64,000 bases of DNA from Ga0077555 sp964500805 (GTDB lineage: Bacteria > Pseudomonadota > Alphaproteobacteria > Rhizobiales > Hyphomicrobiaceae): NCBI GenBank assembly GCA_964500805.1, contig CAZCQH010000034.1, positions 1-64,000 on the forward strand, in the 5' to 3' direction. Positions 35,286-43,835 of the stretch are shown one piece after another; the first letter of the stretch is position 1, and every line of letters starts with the position of its first letter. Below the pieces are notes generated by a model. It saw only the letters and a program-made list of their open reading frames with translations. It did not search any database and was not told the origin of the DNA. The position numbers were made by a program, and so were the translations under genes.

Positions 35286-36390
35286 CGAGCCGAACTGGTG
35301 GTATGACGCGGAGCGATCCGTGGCTGCGCGTCTGCTGCAGCCGATAGGTGCGCTATGGGGACGGGTCGCCACGCATCGCTATCAAGGGGCGGCTTCCTAC
35401 CGAGCGGCGTTGCCGGTGATCTGCATCGGCAATTTCACGGCCGGCGGAACCGGCAAGACGCCGGTGGCACTGGCAATTGCGGCAATGCTGCAAGCGATCG
35501 GATGGACCCCGGTATTTCTGTCGCGCGGTTATGGAGGGCGCCTCAGCGGTCCGCATTGGGTGGATGGAGAACGCGACGCGGCCGCGGCCGTTGGCGATGA
35601 ACCACTGCTGCTCGCCCGCGCTGCACCGGTGGTGGTGGCACGGGATCGCGTCGAGGGCGCGCGGGCAATCGAGAAGCGCAGCCTGCAAAATGCTGTCATC
35701 GTCATGGACGACGGTCTGCAGAATGCCGCACTGAAGAAGGACTTCAGTCTGGCGGTGGTGGATGGCCGGCGTGGCCTGGGCAACGGCCGTGTCATTCCGG
35801 CGGGGCCGCTGCGAGCGCCGTTGCAGCAGCAGATGACGTGGGTCGACGCGGTCCTCGTCAATCGGTCGATGGCGACAATCGCTCGCGAAGCAGAACACAC
35901 GAGAGGGCCGGAAGACTTGCTGAGCCCGGCTGATACGTTGCGGTGGATAAACGGCCGAAAGCCGGTGCTGCGAGCATCTACGATACCGGCGGGCGATGTT
36001 GCCTGGCTCGAGGGAGCCGGCGTCGTTGCCTACGCGGGAATAGGCGCCCCCGGGCGCTTCTTCGATCTCCTGGAGCACTTGGGTGCGCGGGTGCTTGCGC
36101 GGCGGGCGTTTGGCGATCACCATGCGTTTAGAGAAACGGAGGCTCAGGCATTGCTGCAGGAGGCACGCGACCGGCGCGCGGTACTGGTGACGACCGAAAA
36201 GGACTTGGTGCGGCTCAACGGTCGAGAAGGTGCGCTGGCCGCGCTTCGCGAGACTTCACGAACGTTGCCTATTGCTGTTCAAATCGAGCCGGCGGACCGC
36301 GAGAAGCTCAAATCGATGGTCGTGGCGGTGCTAACGCGAAACTCGGGTGAGGCTACCGCCCGCGACGTCGGGTCTCGCGATAGCGCTTGA
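35275..36390 (+). CDS. lpxK: Tetraacyldisaccharide 4'-kinase
   Basis: Phosphorylates the 4' position of the lipid A disaccharide in the inner membrane. From GTG at 35275 it is 371 residues. It has the P-loop GNFTAGGTGKTPVALAIA, the SRGYGGRLSG motif, the conserved VGDEPLLLARAAPVVVARDR and DDGLQNAALKKDF, all LpxK hallmarks. It overlaps waaA by 11 bp, so coupling is likely. The frame is open upstream inside waaA, but homology begins at VRFDEPNWWY. The 3' end overlaps the minus-strand DUF2093 gene by 38 bp. Confidence 0.95.
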   Translation: MRFDEPNWWYDAERSVAARLLQPIGALWGRVATHRYQGAASYRAALPVICIGNFTAGGTGKTPVALAIAAMLQAIGWTPVFLSRGYGGRLSGPHWVDGERDAAAAVGDEPLLLARAAPVVVARDRVEGARAIEKRSLQNAVIVMDDGLQNAALKKDFSLAVVDGRRGLGNGRVIPAGPLRAPLQQQMTWVDAVLVNRSMATIAREAEHTRGPEDLLSPADTLRWINGRKPVLRASTIPAGDVAWLEGAGVVAYAGIGAPGRFFDLLEHLGARVLARRAFGDHHAFRETEAQALLQEARDRRAVLVTTEKDLVRLNGREGALAALRETSRTLPIAVQIEPADREKLKSMVVAVLTRNSGEATARDVGSRDSA

Positions 36391-36580
36391 GAGAGGCATC
36401 AGCGTCGATATAGGCCTCCTGCAGCTCAACGCTCCAATAGCGCAGATCCGCGATCGCAATCGGGCGGCCGGTCACAGCGCAAATGACGAAATCGCCAGGA
36501 GTGATCACCTGATACTCGCCGTCGGAGTATTTGATCCGCGCCTCGCCTTTGAGGCCGAAAATGCGCTCGAACCTGTTCAT
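36353..36580 (-). CDS. DUF2093 protein
   Basis: A 75-residue protein of the alphaproteobacterial DUF2093 family. MNRFERIFGLKGEARIKYSDGEYQVITPGDFVICAVTGRPIAI with LRYWSVELQEAY is the family pattern. Function unknown; conserved next to lpxK and xseA in Hyphomicrobiales. It follows xseA on the same strand, 142 bp away, and its end overlaps lpxK by 38 bp. Confidence 0.88.
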   Translation of the reverse strand: MNRFERIFGLKGEARIKYSDGEYQVITPGDFVICAVTGRPIAIADLRYWSVELQEAYIDADASLKRYRETRRRGR

Positions 36581-36722
36581 CTATTCCGTTCCTGCCGCTC
36601 TCCGGCGGGCTGAAGCGGCGTCACCATATTCCATCTGCCGCGCAGATGGCCAGCGGCAAGTTGGCATCATCGAAGCAAGGTGAATGGAGAGTGGGAGTCT
36701 GTCGTTGGCGCCTGCTCGCTGC

Positions 36723-38357
36723 TCAGAAAAGTGAGCCTTGGCCGCCCGATCCGGACCGGCTGCGCGGTGAACGCGAGACGCCGGGAGCACGCGGTGCAGT
36801 TCGAGACGATAAATCACGCGATGAACCCTCAGTCGATCGATCCTTGGCATCTCCGGTGCTGGACACGGCTGTAGCATCGATGCGGCCGTCTTCGAGCTCG
36901 ATCTCGAGTGCCATGCCGGGTGTTGCGGCTGTGGCCGAGCGCACAGTGCGGCCCTCGCCATCACGGACCACGGCGAAGCCGCGGCGGATCACGCTCTGGT
37001 AGCTGAGCGAGGTGAGAAGCTGAGAGTGTGCAGTCAAAGCGCGTCGATGCTGGGTGACGCGCACCACCAGCGCCTGGCGACTGCGCGCTGCGAGATGGTC
37101 GGCGCGCTCTGCAGCGCGGCTCAAGCGCTCGAGAATTGTACCCGGGCGCAGGCGGCCGGCGCGCTCGAGGCGAGCGCGACGCTGTGCTGCAGCGCGCGCA
37201 AGTGCATCGCGCGCACGGGCTTCGAGGCGCTCAATCCGGTCGCCTGCGCGCTCGATGCGCTGAATGAGCAGGCGTGGTTGCAGGCGCGGTGAGACCCGGA
37301 CGAGGCGCTTGGCGTGGGTATCGGTGTTGGCGATGAGCGACCGGGAGAGGCGCTTCTCGGCAGCATCGAAACGCTGGCGCGGCAGCGCCAGCAGGTTTTC
37401 GCGGCTCGGCAAGCCGCGGGCGGCAGCCCGCCAGTTGGCGCGCGCTTCCTGCAGTCGGCGAATTGTGCGCGAGCGCAGCCGGTGGGCAAGCTCGTCCGTT
37501 TTGAGCACCAGCTCCGAGTGCTTCGGCACCGACCACTCGGCCGCCTTGGTAGGCGTCGGCGCGCGGGCGTCCGCAGCGAGATCGATCAGGGTCCAGTCGG
37601 TCTCGTGACCGACGGCGGAAATCAGCGGAATACGGCAGTCCGCAGCCGCGCGTACAACGACCTCCTCGTTGAAGCCCCAGAGGTCCTCCAGCGCGCCACC
37701 GCCGCGCGCGACGATCAGGACATCAGGACGCGGGATACGCCCGCCGGGCTCAATCGCGTCGAAGCCGCGAATGGCAGCTGCGACCTCGGCGGCGCAGGTT
37801 TCGCCCTGTACGCGCACAGGCCACAGCAGAACGCAGGTCGGGCAGCGCTCGGCAAAGCCGGCCAGCATGTCACGGATGACGGCGCCGGTCGGCGAGGTGA
37901 CGATGCCGACAACTTGCGGCCAGAACGGAATCTGGCGCTTGCGCTTCTCGTCGAAAAGCCCCTCGGCGGTGAGCTTCTTCTTGCGCTCCTCGAGCAGCGC
38001 CATAAGTGCGCCAACGCCCGCCGGCTCCAGTGTCTCGATGACGATTTGGTATTTCGACGAACCCGGGTACGTGGTCACGCGGCCTTGTGCAACAACCTCC
38101 AAGCCTTCCGCGGGCTTGAAACGCATGCGCTGGTAGCTCTGGCGCCAGATCACGGCTTCGATCTTGGCCTTGTCGTCCTTCAGCGCGAAGTAGCTGTGGC
38201 CGGAGGCATGTGGGCCGCGATACCCGGAAATCTCGCCACGAATGCGCACGTAGCCGAAGCCGTCCTCCAGCGCACGTTTGATGGCGCCAGAAAGCTCGCT
38301 CACTGAGAACTCAGCAATGTTCACGCCGGGGCGGCCGGTGCGTGCGGGTTCGGACAC
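36723..38357 (-). CDS. xseA: Exodeoxyribonuclease VII large subunit
   Basis: Catalytic subunit of exonuclease VII, which degrades single-stranded DNA. It has 544 residues. The N-terminal OB fold (about 10-110) contains FGYVRIRGEISGYRGPHASGHSYFALKDDKAKIEAVIWR. The catalytic domain has ITSPTGAVIRDML, then ARGGGALEDLWGFNEE and ISAVGHETDWTLIDLAADARAPTPTKAAE. A long Arg-rich coiled-coil C-terminal part binds the small subunit. The small-subunit gene xseB is also in the window, at 60.4 kb, over 22 kb away. It is divergent from purD. Confidence 0.96.
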   Translation of the reverse strand: MSEPARTGRPGVNIAEFSVSELSGAIKRALEDGFGYVRIRGEISGYRGPHASGHSYFALKDDKAKIEAVIWRQSYQRMRFKPAEGLEVVAQGRVTTYPGSSKYQIVIETLEPAGVGALMALLEERKKKLTAEGLFDEKRKRQIPFWPQVVGIVTSPTGAVIRDMLAGFAERCPTCVLLWPVRVQGETCAAEVAAAIRGFDAIEPGGRIPRPDVLIVARGGGALEDLWGFNEEVVVRAAADCRIPLISAVGHETDWTLIDLAADARAPTPTKAAEWSVPKHSELVLKTDELAHRLRSRTIRRLQEARANWRAAARGLPSRENLLALPRQRFDAAEKRLSRSLIANTDTHAKRLVRVSPRLQPRLLIQRIERAGDRIERLEARARDALARAAAQRRARLERAGRLRPGTILERLSRAAERADHLAARSRQALVVRVTQHRRALTAHSQLLTSLSYQSVIRRGFAVVRDGEGRTVRSATAATPGMALEIELEDGRIDATAVSSTGDAKDRSTEGSSRDLSSRTAPRAPGVSRSPRSRSGSGGQGSLF

Positions 38358-38459
38358 GAATCGCCTTTCTTTGTCGCGTCAGAGATCGATGATACATGAT
38401 CCCGGCCGAATCTCGGCCATGGCCTTCTGCCAATACGGTGAATACCGGGGATTGCGCCC

Positions 38460-39737
38460 ATGAACGTGCTTTTGATTGGTTCCGGCGGCCGGGAGCATGC
38501 ATTGGCCTGGGCAATCAGCGCGAGCCCGCTGTTGGCCAAGCTCATCTGCGCGCCCGGCAACGGCGGCATTGCGCAGATAGCAGAATGCGTGCCTCTCGAT
38601 GTGACAAATCATCACGACGTCATCGCTCTCTGCCGGCAGCACGCCATCGACTTCGTCGTGGTCGGCCCGGAGGCACCATTGGTCGCAGGCCTGGCCGATA
38701 ACCTGACGGCGGCAGGCATCAAGGTGTTCGGCCCGTCGAAGGCGGCAGCACAGCTCGAAGGCTCGAAAGGTTTCACCAAGGATTTCTGCGCCGAGTTCAA
38801 CATCCCGACCGGCGCCTATCGCCGCTTCAAGGAGGCAGCGCCGGCCAAGCGCTACGCGCGCGAGAACAATCGGCTGCCGATCGTGGTCAAGGCCGACGGC
38901 CTGGCGGGCGGCAAGGGCGTCGTCATTGCCGAAACCCATGCGGCGGCGGAAGAGGCAATCGACGCCTGCTTCTCTGGAGCATTCGGCGCGGCGGGCGCGG
39001 AAGTAGTGATCGAAGAGTATCTGAACGGCGAGGAAGCGAGCTTCTTTGCGCTCTGCGATGGCAAGAACGTTCTCCCGCTCGTCGCGGCGCAGGATCACAA
39101 GCGGGTCGGGGATGGCGATACGGGTCCGAACACGGGCGGCATGGGAGCCTATTCGCCCGCCCCTGTTATGACGCAAGCGATGATCGATCGCACGATGGCC
39201 GAGATCATTCATCCGACAGTCGCCGGCATGACAAAGCGCGACACGCCGTTCAAGGGTGTTCTCTTTGCCGGCTTGATGATCACCAAGGATGGGCCGAAGC
39301 TCATCGAATACAATGTCCGCTTCGGCGACCCCGAGTGCCAAGTCTTGATGATGCGGCTCAAGTCGGACTTCCTCGCAGCGCTTCTCGCAACGGCCGACGG
39401 CGTGCTCGGGGCGTTCGATCTGCGCTGGGACGATCGTGTGGCACTCACGGTGGTGATGGCGGCGAAAGGCTATCCTGGCAACTATCAGCGCGGCACAGTC
39501 ATCAAAGGCCTCGATGAGGCGGGGCAAATCGATGGCGTAGAGATATTTCACGCCGGCACCGAGGCGCGTGATGGCGAAATCCTTGCAACGGGTGGCCGCG
39601 TGCTCAATGTCACCGCGATCGGCAAGACGGTTCGCGACGCGCAGCTGCGCGCCTACCAGGCTGTCGACAGGATCGATTGGCCCGAAGGATTCTGCCGCCG
39701 CGATATCGGCTGGCGTGCCATCGAGCTCGAGTCCTAG
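38460..39737 (+). CDS. purD: Phosphoribosylamine-glycine ligase
   Basis: GAR synthetase, second step of de novo purine synthesis, cytosolic; 425 residues. ATP-grasp features are MNVLLIGSGGREHALAWAI, GPEAPLVAGLADNL, LPIVVKADGLAGGKGVVIAET, GDGDTGPNTGGMGAYSPAP, and the Mg-binding LIEYNVRFGDPECQ. The ATG is 102 bp from divergent xseA, the standard arrangement in rhizobia. The stop is 2 bp before the first alpha/beta hydrolase, so transcription likely continues into the hydrolase pair. Confidence 0.97.
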   Translation: MNVLLIGSGGREHALAWAISASPLLAKLICAPGNGGIAQIAECVPLDVTNHHDVIALCRQHAIDFVVVGPEAPLVAGLADNLTAAGIKVFGPSKAAAQLEGSKGFTKDFCAEFNIPTGAYRRFKEAAPAKRYARENNRLPIVVKADGLAGGKGVVIAETHAAAEEAIDACFSGAFGAAGAEVVIEEYLNGEEASFFALCDGKNVLPLVAAQDHKRVGDGDTGPNTGGMGAYSPAPVMTQAMIDRTMAEIIHPTVAGMTKRDTPFKGVLFAGLMITKDGPKLIEYNVRFGDPECQVLMMRLKSDFLAALLATADGVLGAFDLRWDDRVALTVVMAAKGYPGNYQRGTVIKGLDEAGQIDGVEIFHAGTEARDGEILATGGRVLNVTAIGKTVRDAQLRAYQAVDRIDWPEGFCRRDIGWRAIELES

Positions 39738-39739
39738 CG

Positions 39740-40654
39740 ATGATTGGGACAGGCGAGCTGTTCCAGGGATTTTCGCGTGAGGTGATCGACACGGGCGAGG
39801 CGAACATCTTTGTCCGTATCGGCGGCAGTGGACCGCCTCTCCTCCTGCTGCACGACTATCCGCAAACTCACATGGCCTGGCACCTCGTTGCGCCGGTGTT
39901 GGCGCAATCGTTCACGGTCATCGCTCCCGATTTGAGAGGCTATGGCCGCAGCTCGTGTCCGCCCTCCGATCCCGAGCACTGGAGCTACTCCAAGCGGGCG
40001 ATGGCCACAGACCTGAGTTTCGTTATGGAATCGCGCGGCTACCGGTCTTATGCGGTCACAGGGCATGGTCGCGGAGGACGGGTAGCAGCGCGGCTGGCAC
40101 AGAATGAGCCTCAAATCGTTGAAAAGCTGGTCTTGCTTGACCTTATCCCGACGCTAGATCTCTGGGCTGACTTGAACGCAACCTCTCGATTCATTCCCCT
40201 CAGCTGGTCGTTCCTTGCGCAGCCGTCACCGCTTCCGGAAGGCCTGATCGCCCGAGATCCGGAAGGCTGGGTCGCTGGGCGCCTCCGCCGGTTCAGCAAA
40301 GATGGCTCGCTCAAGTGGTTTCACGAACTGGCGATTGCTGATTACGTCGATCGGTTCGCGGAACCAGACCGCGTGCACGCGAGTTGCGAGGACTTCCGAG
40401 CGGGCGCAACCTGCGATTTGGATGACGATGTTGCGGACCGGGATGCCGGCAAGCGCATCGTCTGTCCGACGCTTTTGCTGTGGGGCGAGGCCGGAGCTCT
40501 TTCCAAAATTGCCGATCCCGTTGCTTTTTGGCGGCCCTGGTGCACTTCGGTTTCCGGTTCGATGATCGATTGCGGCCACTGGCTGGCAGAAGAAGCGCCT
40601 GACGCTCTTCTTGCCGCTATGCTACCGTTTTTGTCAGGAAATTCCGGAGCGTGA
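39740..40654 (+). CDS. Dehalogenase-family alpha/beta hydrolase lacking nucleophile (probable pseudoenzyme)
   Basis: A 304-residue alpha/beta hydrolase of the fluoroacetate dehalogenase family, from ATG at 39740. The fold is intact: LLLLHDYPQTHMAWH, DLRGYGRS, ALL-type C-terminal GHWLAEEAP with His279, and Asp133. The nucleophile elbow reads GHGRGGR: residue 110 is Gly (GGT at 40067-40069), where the family has catalytic Asp (GAT). The halide-pocket His is Ser154 and the Tyr is Phe218. It starts 2 bp after purD and precedes its intact paralogue by 1 bp. Loss of nucleophile suggests a non-catalytic or altered role. Confidence 0.83.
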   Translation: MIGTGELFQGFSREVIDTGEANIFVRIGGSGPPLLLLHDYPQTHMAWHLVAPVLAQSFTVIAPDLRGYGRSSCPPSDPEHWSYSKRAMATDLSFVMESRGYRSYAVTGHGRGGRVAARLAQNEPQIVEKLVLLDLIPTLDLWADLNATSRFIPLSWSFLAQPSPLPEGLIARDPEGWVAGRLRRFSKDGSLKWFHELAIADYVDRFAEPDRVHASCEDFRAGATCDLDDDVADRDAGKRIVCPTLLLWGEAGALSKIADPVAFWRPWCTSVSGSMIDCGHWLAEEAPDALLAAMLPFLSGNSGA

Positions 40655-40655
40655 C

Positions 40656-41567
40656 ATGGTGGGCCTCCCCGATCTGTTTCCAGGTTTCAGTGAGCGGCGG
40701 TTCAAGACCGACGGCGCGGAAATTCATGCGCGGATCGGCGGCAACGGGCCGCCGCTTTTGGCTCTTCACGGCTTCCCGCAGACGCACGTCTGCTGGCACA
40801 AGATTGCACCGGAGCTTGCCAGGCACTTCACGCTCGTGCTGCCCGACTTGCGTGGCTACGGGAGCAGCCGCGGACCGGCGGCCGATCCCGATCATAAAGG
40901 GTACTCGAAGCGCGTCATGGCGCACGACTTCGTGACGATAATGGAGTCGCTTGGCCACCGCCGGTTCCGTGTGCTGAGCCACGATCGTGGCGCGCGGGTG
41001 GGCTATCGCATGGCGCTCGATCATGCCGAACGTGTCGAACGGCTCGTCACGCTCGATATCGTAACGACCTACGATGCCTGGGCCGACATCAACCGGGAAA
41101 ATGCGGTTGGGCGGTTCCATTGGTCGTTCCTCGCGCGCCCGGCGCCCTTTCCGGAGACGGTGATCGGCAGCAATCCGGGGTACATGCTCGACTATATGCT
41201 TGCCGAATGGACCCAGGCGAAGGACTTGTCCGCTTTCGATCCTGGAGCGCTCGCACATTACAGGCACGCGTTCGCGAAACCTGAGGTGATTCACGCCAGC
41301 TGTGAAGATTATCGCGCGGGCGCCACCATCGATCCGGAGCTGGATGCCGAAGACAAGGCCGCAGGTCGCACAATAGAAATGCCGATGCTGGCGCTCTGGG
41401 GAGCCTTGCGCAAGAGCGGCTTCGTCAACAAGCCGCTGGAGAACTGGCGTCCCTGGTGTCCGCACGTGAAGGGCGGCCCCATCGAAAGTGGTCATTTCCT
41501 GCCAGAAGAAGCACCTGAGGCAACGCTCGCCGCCATTGTGCCATTCTTGCGAGAAGGGATGCGCTGA
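40656..41567 (+). CDS. Fluoroacetate/haloacetate dehalogenase-like alpha/beta hydrolase
   Basis: A 303-residue enzyme that would hydrolyse the carbon-halogen bond of short haloacids. In its own numbering all catalytic residues of the characterised Rhodopseudomonas enzyme RPA1163 fall at identical positions. They are Asp110, Arg111 and Arg114 (SHDRGARVGYR), Asp134, His155-Trp156 (FHWSFLARPAP), Tyr219 (CEDYRAG) and His280 (ESGHFLPEEAP). Substrate range (fluoro-, chloro- or bromo-acetate) is not settled by this. It lies 1 bp after the defective paralogue, and both probably belong to the purD transcript. Confidence 0.9.
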   Translation: MVGLPDLFPGFSERRFKTDGAEIHARIGGNGPPLLALHGFPQTHVCWHKIAPELARHFTLVLPDLRGYGSSRGPAADPDHKGYSKRVMAHDFVTIMESLGHRRFRVLSHDRGARVGYRMALDHAERVERLVTLDIVTTYDAWADINRENAVGRFHWSFLARPAPFPETVIGSNPGYMLDYMLAEWTQAKDLSAFDPGALAHYRHAFAKPEVIHASCEDYRAGATIDPELDAEDKAAGRTIEMPMLALWGALRKSGFVNKPLENWRPWCPHVKGGPIESGHFLPEEAPEATLAAIVPFLREGMR

Positions 41568-41626
41568 GCGAACCTCATCCACCCATAATCCACCGCCGCC
41601 GCGTCATCGAGTAGGCACACCCGTTT

Positions 41627-42610
41627 ATGCCCAGGCTACCGATCAGGATACGGACCGAACGTAGCGAGCCCGCCGTACCGCGCGGGAGACCACGCATCGG
41701 CTTGGCCCTGGGTGGCGGCGGTGCACGTGGCCTTGCGCACATTCTGATGCTCGAGGCGCTGGAAGAAATGGGCGTCGAACCCACAGTCATTACGGGGACG
41801 TCTATAGGTGCCATCTACGGTGCTGCCGCAGCTGCGGGCCTCAGAGCGTCGCTCATCCGGGCACACACCGAGGAAACCCTGTCGCAGCGCTTCGACCTGG
41901 TGCGCGGGTTGCTATCCGCACGCGCGGATCCGATCCAGAAGCTGTTTAACCTGCTGCCTTTGCGCGCTGCCCTGCTCAACCCAGATGCGTTGCTCGAGTT
42001 GGTGCTGCCGAGCGGAATTCCAACGGACTTTCTGGGGTTGCGAACGCCGCTCGCAGTTATCGCGACCGACTTCTATGCCCAGGAGGCGGTGGTGCTGTCG
42101 CAAGGTGGGTTGAGGCGCGCCATCGCGGCGAGCATGGCATTGCCAGCCATCTTCCAGCCGGTCACGATTGATGGACGCACGTTTGTCGATGGCGGCCTCG
42201 TCAATCCGCTGCCGTTCGACATTATTGGGAAATCGGCCGACATCACGATTGCAATCGACGTCTCGGGGGCGAGCCGCACGCCGGACGCCAACGGCATACC
42301 TTCGGCCATGGAGGCGCTGTTTGCATCGTCACAGATCCTGCAGAGATCGATTGTACGCGAAAAGCTGCGGCATGTTCAGCCGGACGTGTACATCGATGTT
42401 GGTGTCGACCAGTTTCACGTGCTGGAGTTCCACCGGTTCCGGGACATCTTGGCGGCTGCTGCTCCAGCCAAGGCCGCACTCAAACGTCAGTTGGAGAAGG
42501 TTCTCAGCAGCGTGACTGTCTCGGCAGCAGAGCCGGTGCCGCTGATTGAACGACCGTCACCAACACAGAAGCGCCGACGCCTCGCTCTACCGAGGCGGCG
42601 AAAGAAATAG
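41627..42610 (+). CDS. Patatin-like phospholipase
   Basis: Ser-Asp dyad lipid acyl hydrolase of the patatin family, 327 residues, without signal peptide. The oxyanion hole is GGGGARGLAH. The nucleophile elbow is GTSIG (Ser59), and the dyad Asp188 lies in FVDGGLVNP. Tails at both ends are basic (RIRTERSE; QKRRRLALPRRRKK). The gene is 60 bp from the dehalogenase and 93 bp before the HExxH gene. Bacterial patatins can be secreted effectors or housekeeping phospholipases; the sequence does not decide. Confidence 0.92.
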   Translation: MPRLPIRIRTERSEPAVPRGRPRIGLALGGGGARGLAHILMLEALEEMGVEPTVITGTSIGAIYGAAAAAGLRASLIRAHTEETLSQRFDLVRGLLSARADPIQKLFNLLPLRAALLNPDALLELVLPSGIPTDFLGLRTPLAVIATDFYAQEAVVLSQGGLRRAIAASMALPAIFQPVTIDGRTFVDGGLVNPLPFDIIGKSADITIAIDVSGASRTPDANGIPSAMEALFASSQILQRSIVREKLRHVQPDVYIDVGVDQFHVLEFHRFRDILAAAAPAKAALKRQLEKVLSSVTVSAAEPVPLIERPSPTQKRRRLALPRRRKK

Positions 42611-42702
42611 CGGAAACAAGCATAAGCGAAGAGTTGTTCACAGGGCCGGATGGTCGCATTCCGCAGCGCCCATGCATCGTCATTGTCGCGCGAGGAGGCG
42701 TC

Positions 42703-43431
42703 ATGGCCCGCGCGCCGCAACAGTTCCGGATCGACATCGACCTCGGCCATGCCGAACGCGAGGCAGCGCGGATACGCGCGTGGCTGACGGCATTGCGCAA
42801 GCGCCACGATCTCTCGCGCTACGAATACACGCAACTGATCCAGATCGTGCCTGCTGGCCCGACGTTCAGCCACCCGATCCTGACACTCGGCACGCGTTTC
42901 ACCGACACAGAGGACCTGCTGCTCGCTACGTATTTGCATGAGCAGATGCACTGGTACCTTTGGCGGCTTGGCGGACCCGATCACGATCCAGTGGCGCCGT
43001 TCTTCGATGAGCTGGTCAAGCGCTATCCGAAAGCACCGATAAAACTGCCTGAAGGCGCGCGCAACTACGAGCAGACCTATGTGCATCTTGTTGTATGCTG
43101 GCTCGAGATGGCAGCGGTAACGGAATTGATCGGCCGGGAGCGAGCCGAGGCGCTGGCCGACACACAGTGGGGTTATCGCTGGATCTACCGCACGGTGCTG
43201 AAGGATTGGGATGCGCTTGAAGCGCTGTTTTGGCAGCACGGCCTCGTTCCGATGCGGACGCCGGACGAACTCGCCGCTCAAGACAAGCGGCAGCACGGCA
43301 ACGGACGGACGGCTGCAACGTGGGTCACGACTAACGGCGCCCAGCGAAAAAGTCCACCAGCAGCGACGCCGCCTCCGGCTCGGAGATCCCGCCGTAGACC
43401 TCTGGAGCGTGATGGCAGGTCGGGTGGCTGA
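42703..43431 (+). CDS. Putative HExxH metalloprotease-like protein of unknown function
   Basis: A 242-residue soluble protein, start at ATG 42703 after a strong CGAGGAGG. It has an HEQMH motif (His79, Glu80, His83) in a helix, the HExxH zinc signature of gluzincins, and further His/Glu candidates for a third ligand (His128, Glu135). The protein is not recognisable beyond this. The last 101 bp lie over the 3' end of tadA on the other strand and encode a basic Pro/Arg tail. Metal binding and proteolysis are inferences from the motif alone; HExxH can occur by chance. Confidence 0.6.
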   Translation: MARAPQQFRIDIDLGHAEREAARIRAWLTALRKRHDLSRYEYTQLIQIVPAGPTFSHPILTLGTRFTDTEDLLLATYLHEQMHWYLWRLGGPDHDPVAPFFDELVKRYPKAPIKLPEGARNYEQTYVHLVVCWLEMAAVTELIGRERAEALADTQWGYRWIYRTVLKDWDALEALFWQHGLVPMRTPDELAAQDKRQHGNGRTAATWVTTNGAQRKSPPAATPPPARRSRRRPLERDGRSGG

Positions 43432-43789
43432 ACACTTTCGCGCCATGCTCGACGCCTCCGCCCTTGGGGTCGGGAGCGCCGAAATAGAGGCGGCGAATGC
43501 GTGCAAACGAGATAGCAGCGGCGCACATTGGACAGGGCTCCAGCGTTACGTAGAGATCGCAACCAGCGAGCCGCTGCTGGCCAAGGGTTCGGCACGCTTG
43601 GCGGATTGCCAGCATTTCTGCGTGCGCTGTCGGGTCATTCAGCTCCCGCGTGCGATTTCCAGTTGCGGCGATGACGCAGCCTGCGGCGTCGACAACGACA
43701 GCTCCGACCGGCACCTCGAGCCGGGACGCCGCAGCGCGAGCTTCAGCCAAGGCGCGCTGCATGTGGCCCATCGGCCGGTCTGGTGTCAT
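43331..43789 (-). CDS. tadA: tRNA-specific adenosine deaminase
   Basis: Zn-dependent deaminase making inosine at the wobble position of tRNA-Arg(ACG); 152 residues. Catalytic features are HAEM (His56, Glu58) and PCPMC (Cys86, Cys89), with ISFARIRRLYFGAPDPKGGGVEHG and the C-terminal helix. The start may be Met7 or Met10 in MGHMQRALAEA, which align better with other TadA. It faces the HExxH gene and overlaps it by 101 bp. Order tadA then rluB then rsmD is standard in Hyphomicrobiales. Confidence 0.94.
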   Translation of the reverse strand: MTPDRPMGHMQRALAEARAAASRLEVPVGAVVVDAAGCVIAATGNRTRELNDPTAHAEMLAIRQACRTLGQQRLAGCDLYVTLEPCPMCAAAISFARIRRLYFGAPDPKGGGVEHGAKVFSHPTCHHAPEVYGGISEPEAASLLVDFFAGRR

Positions 43790-43835
43790 AAGGGGCCTCG
43801 AAAGGGGTCCGGTCTGGCTCGGACCAAGCTAGCAC

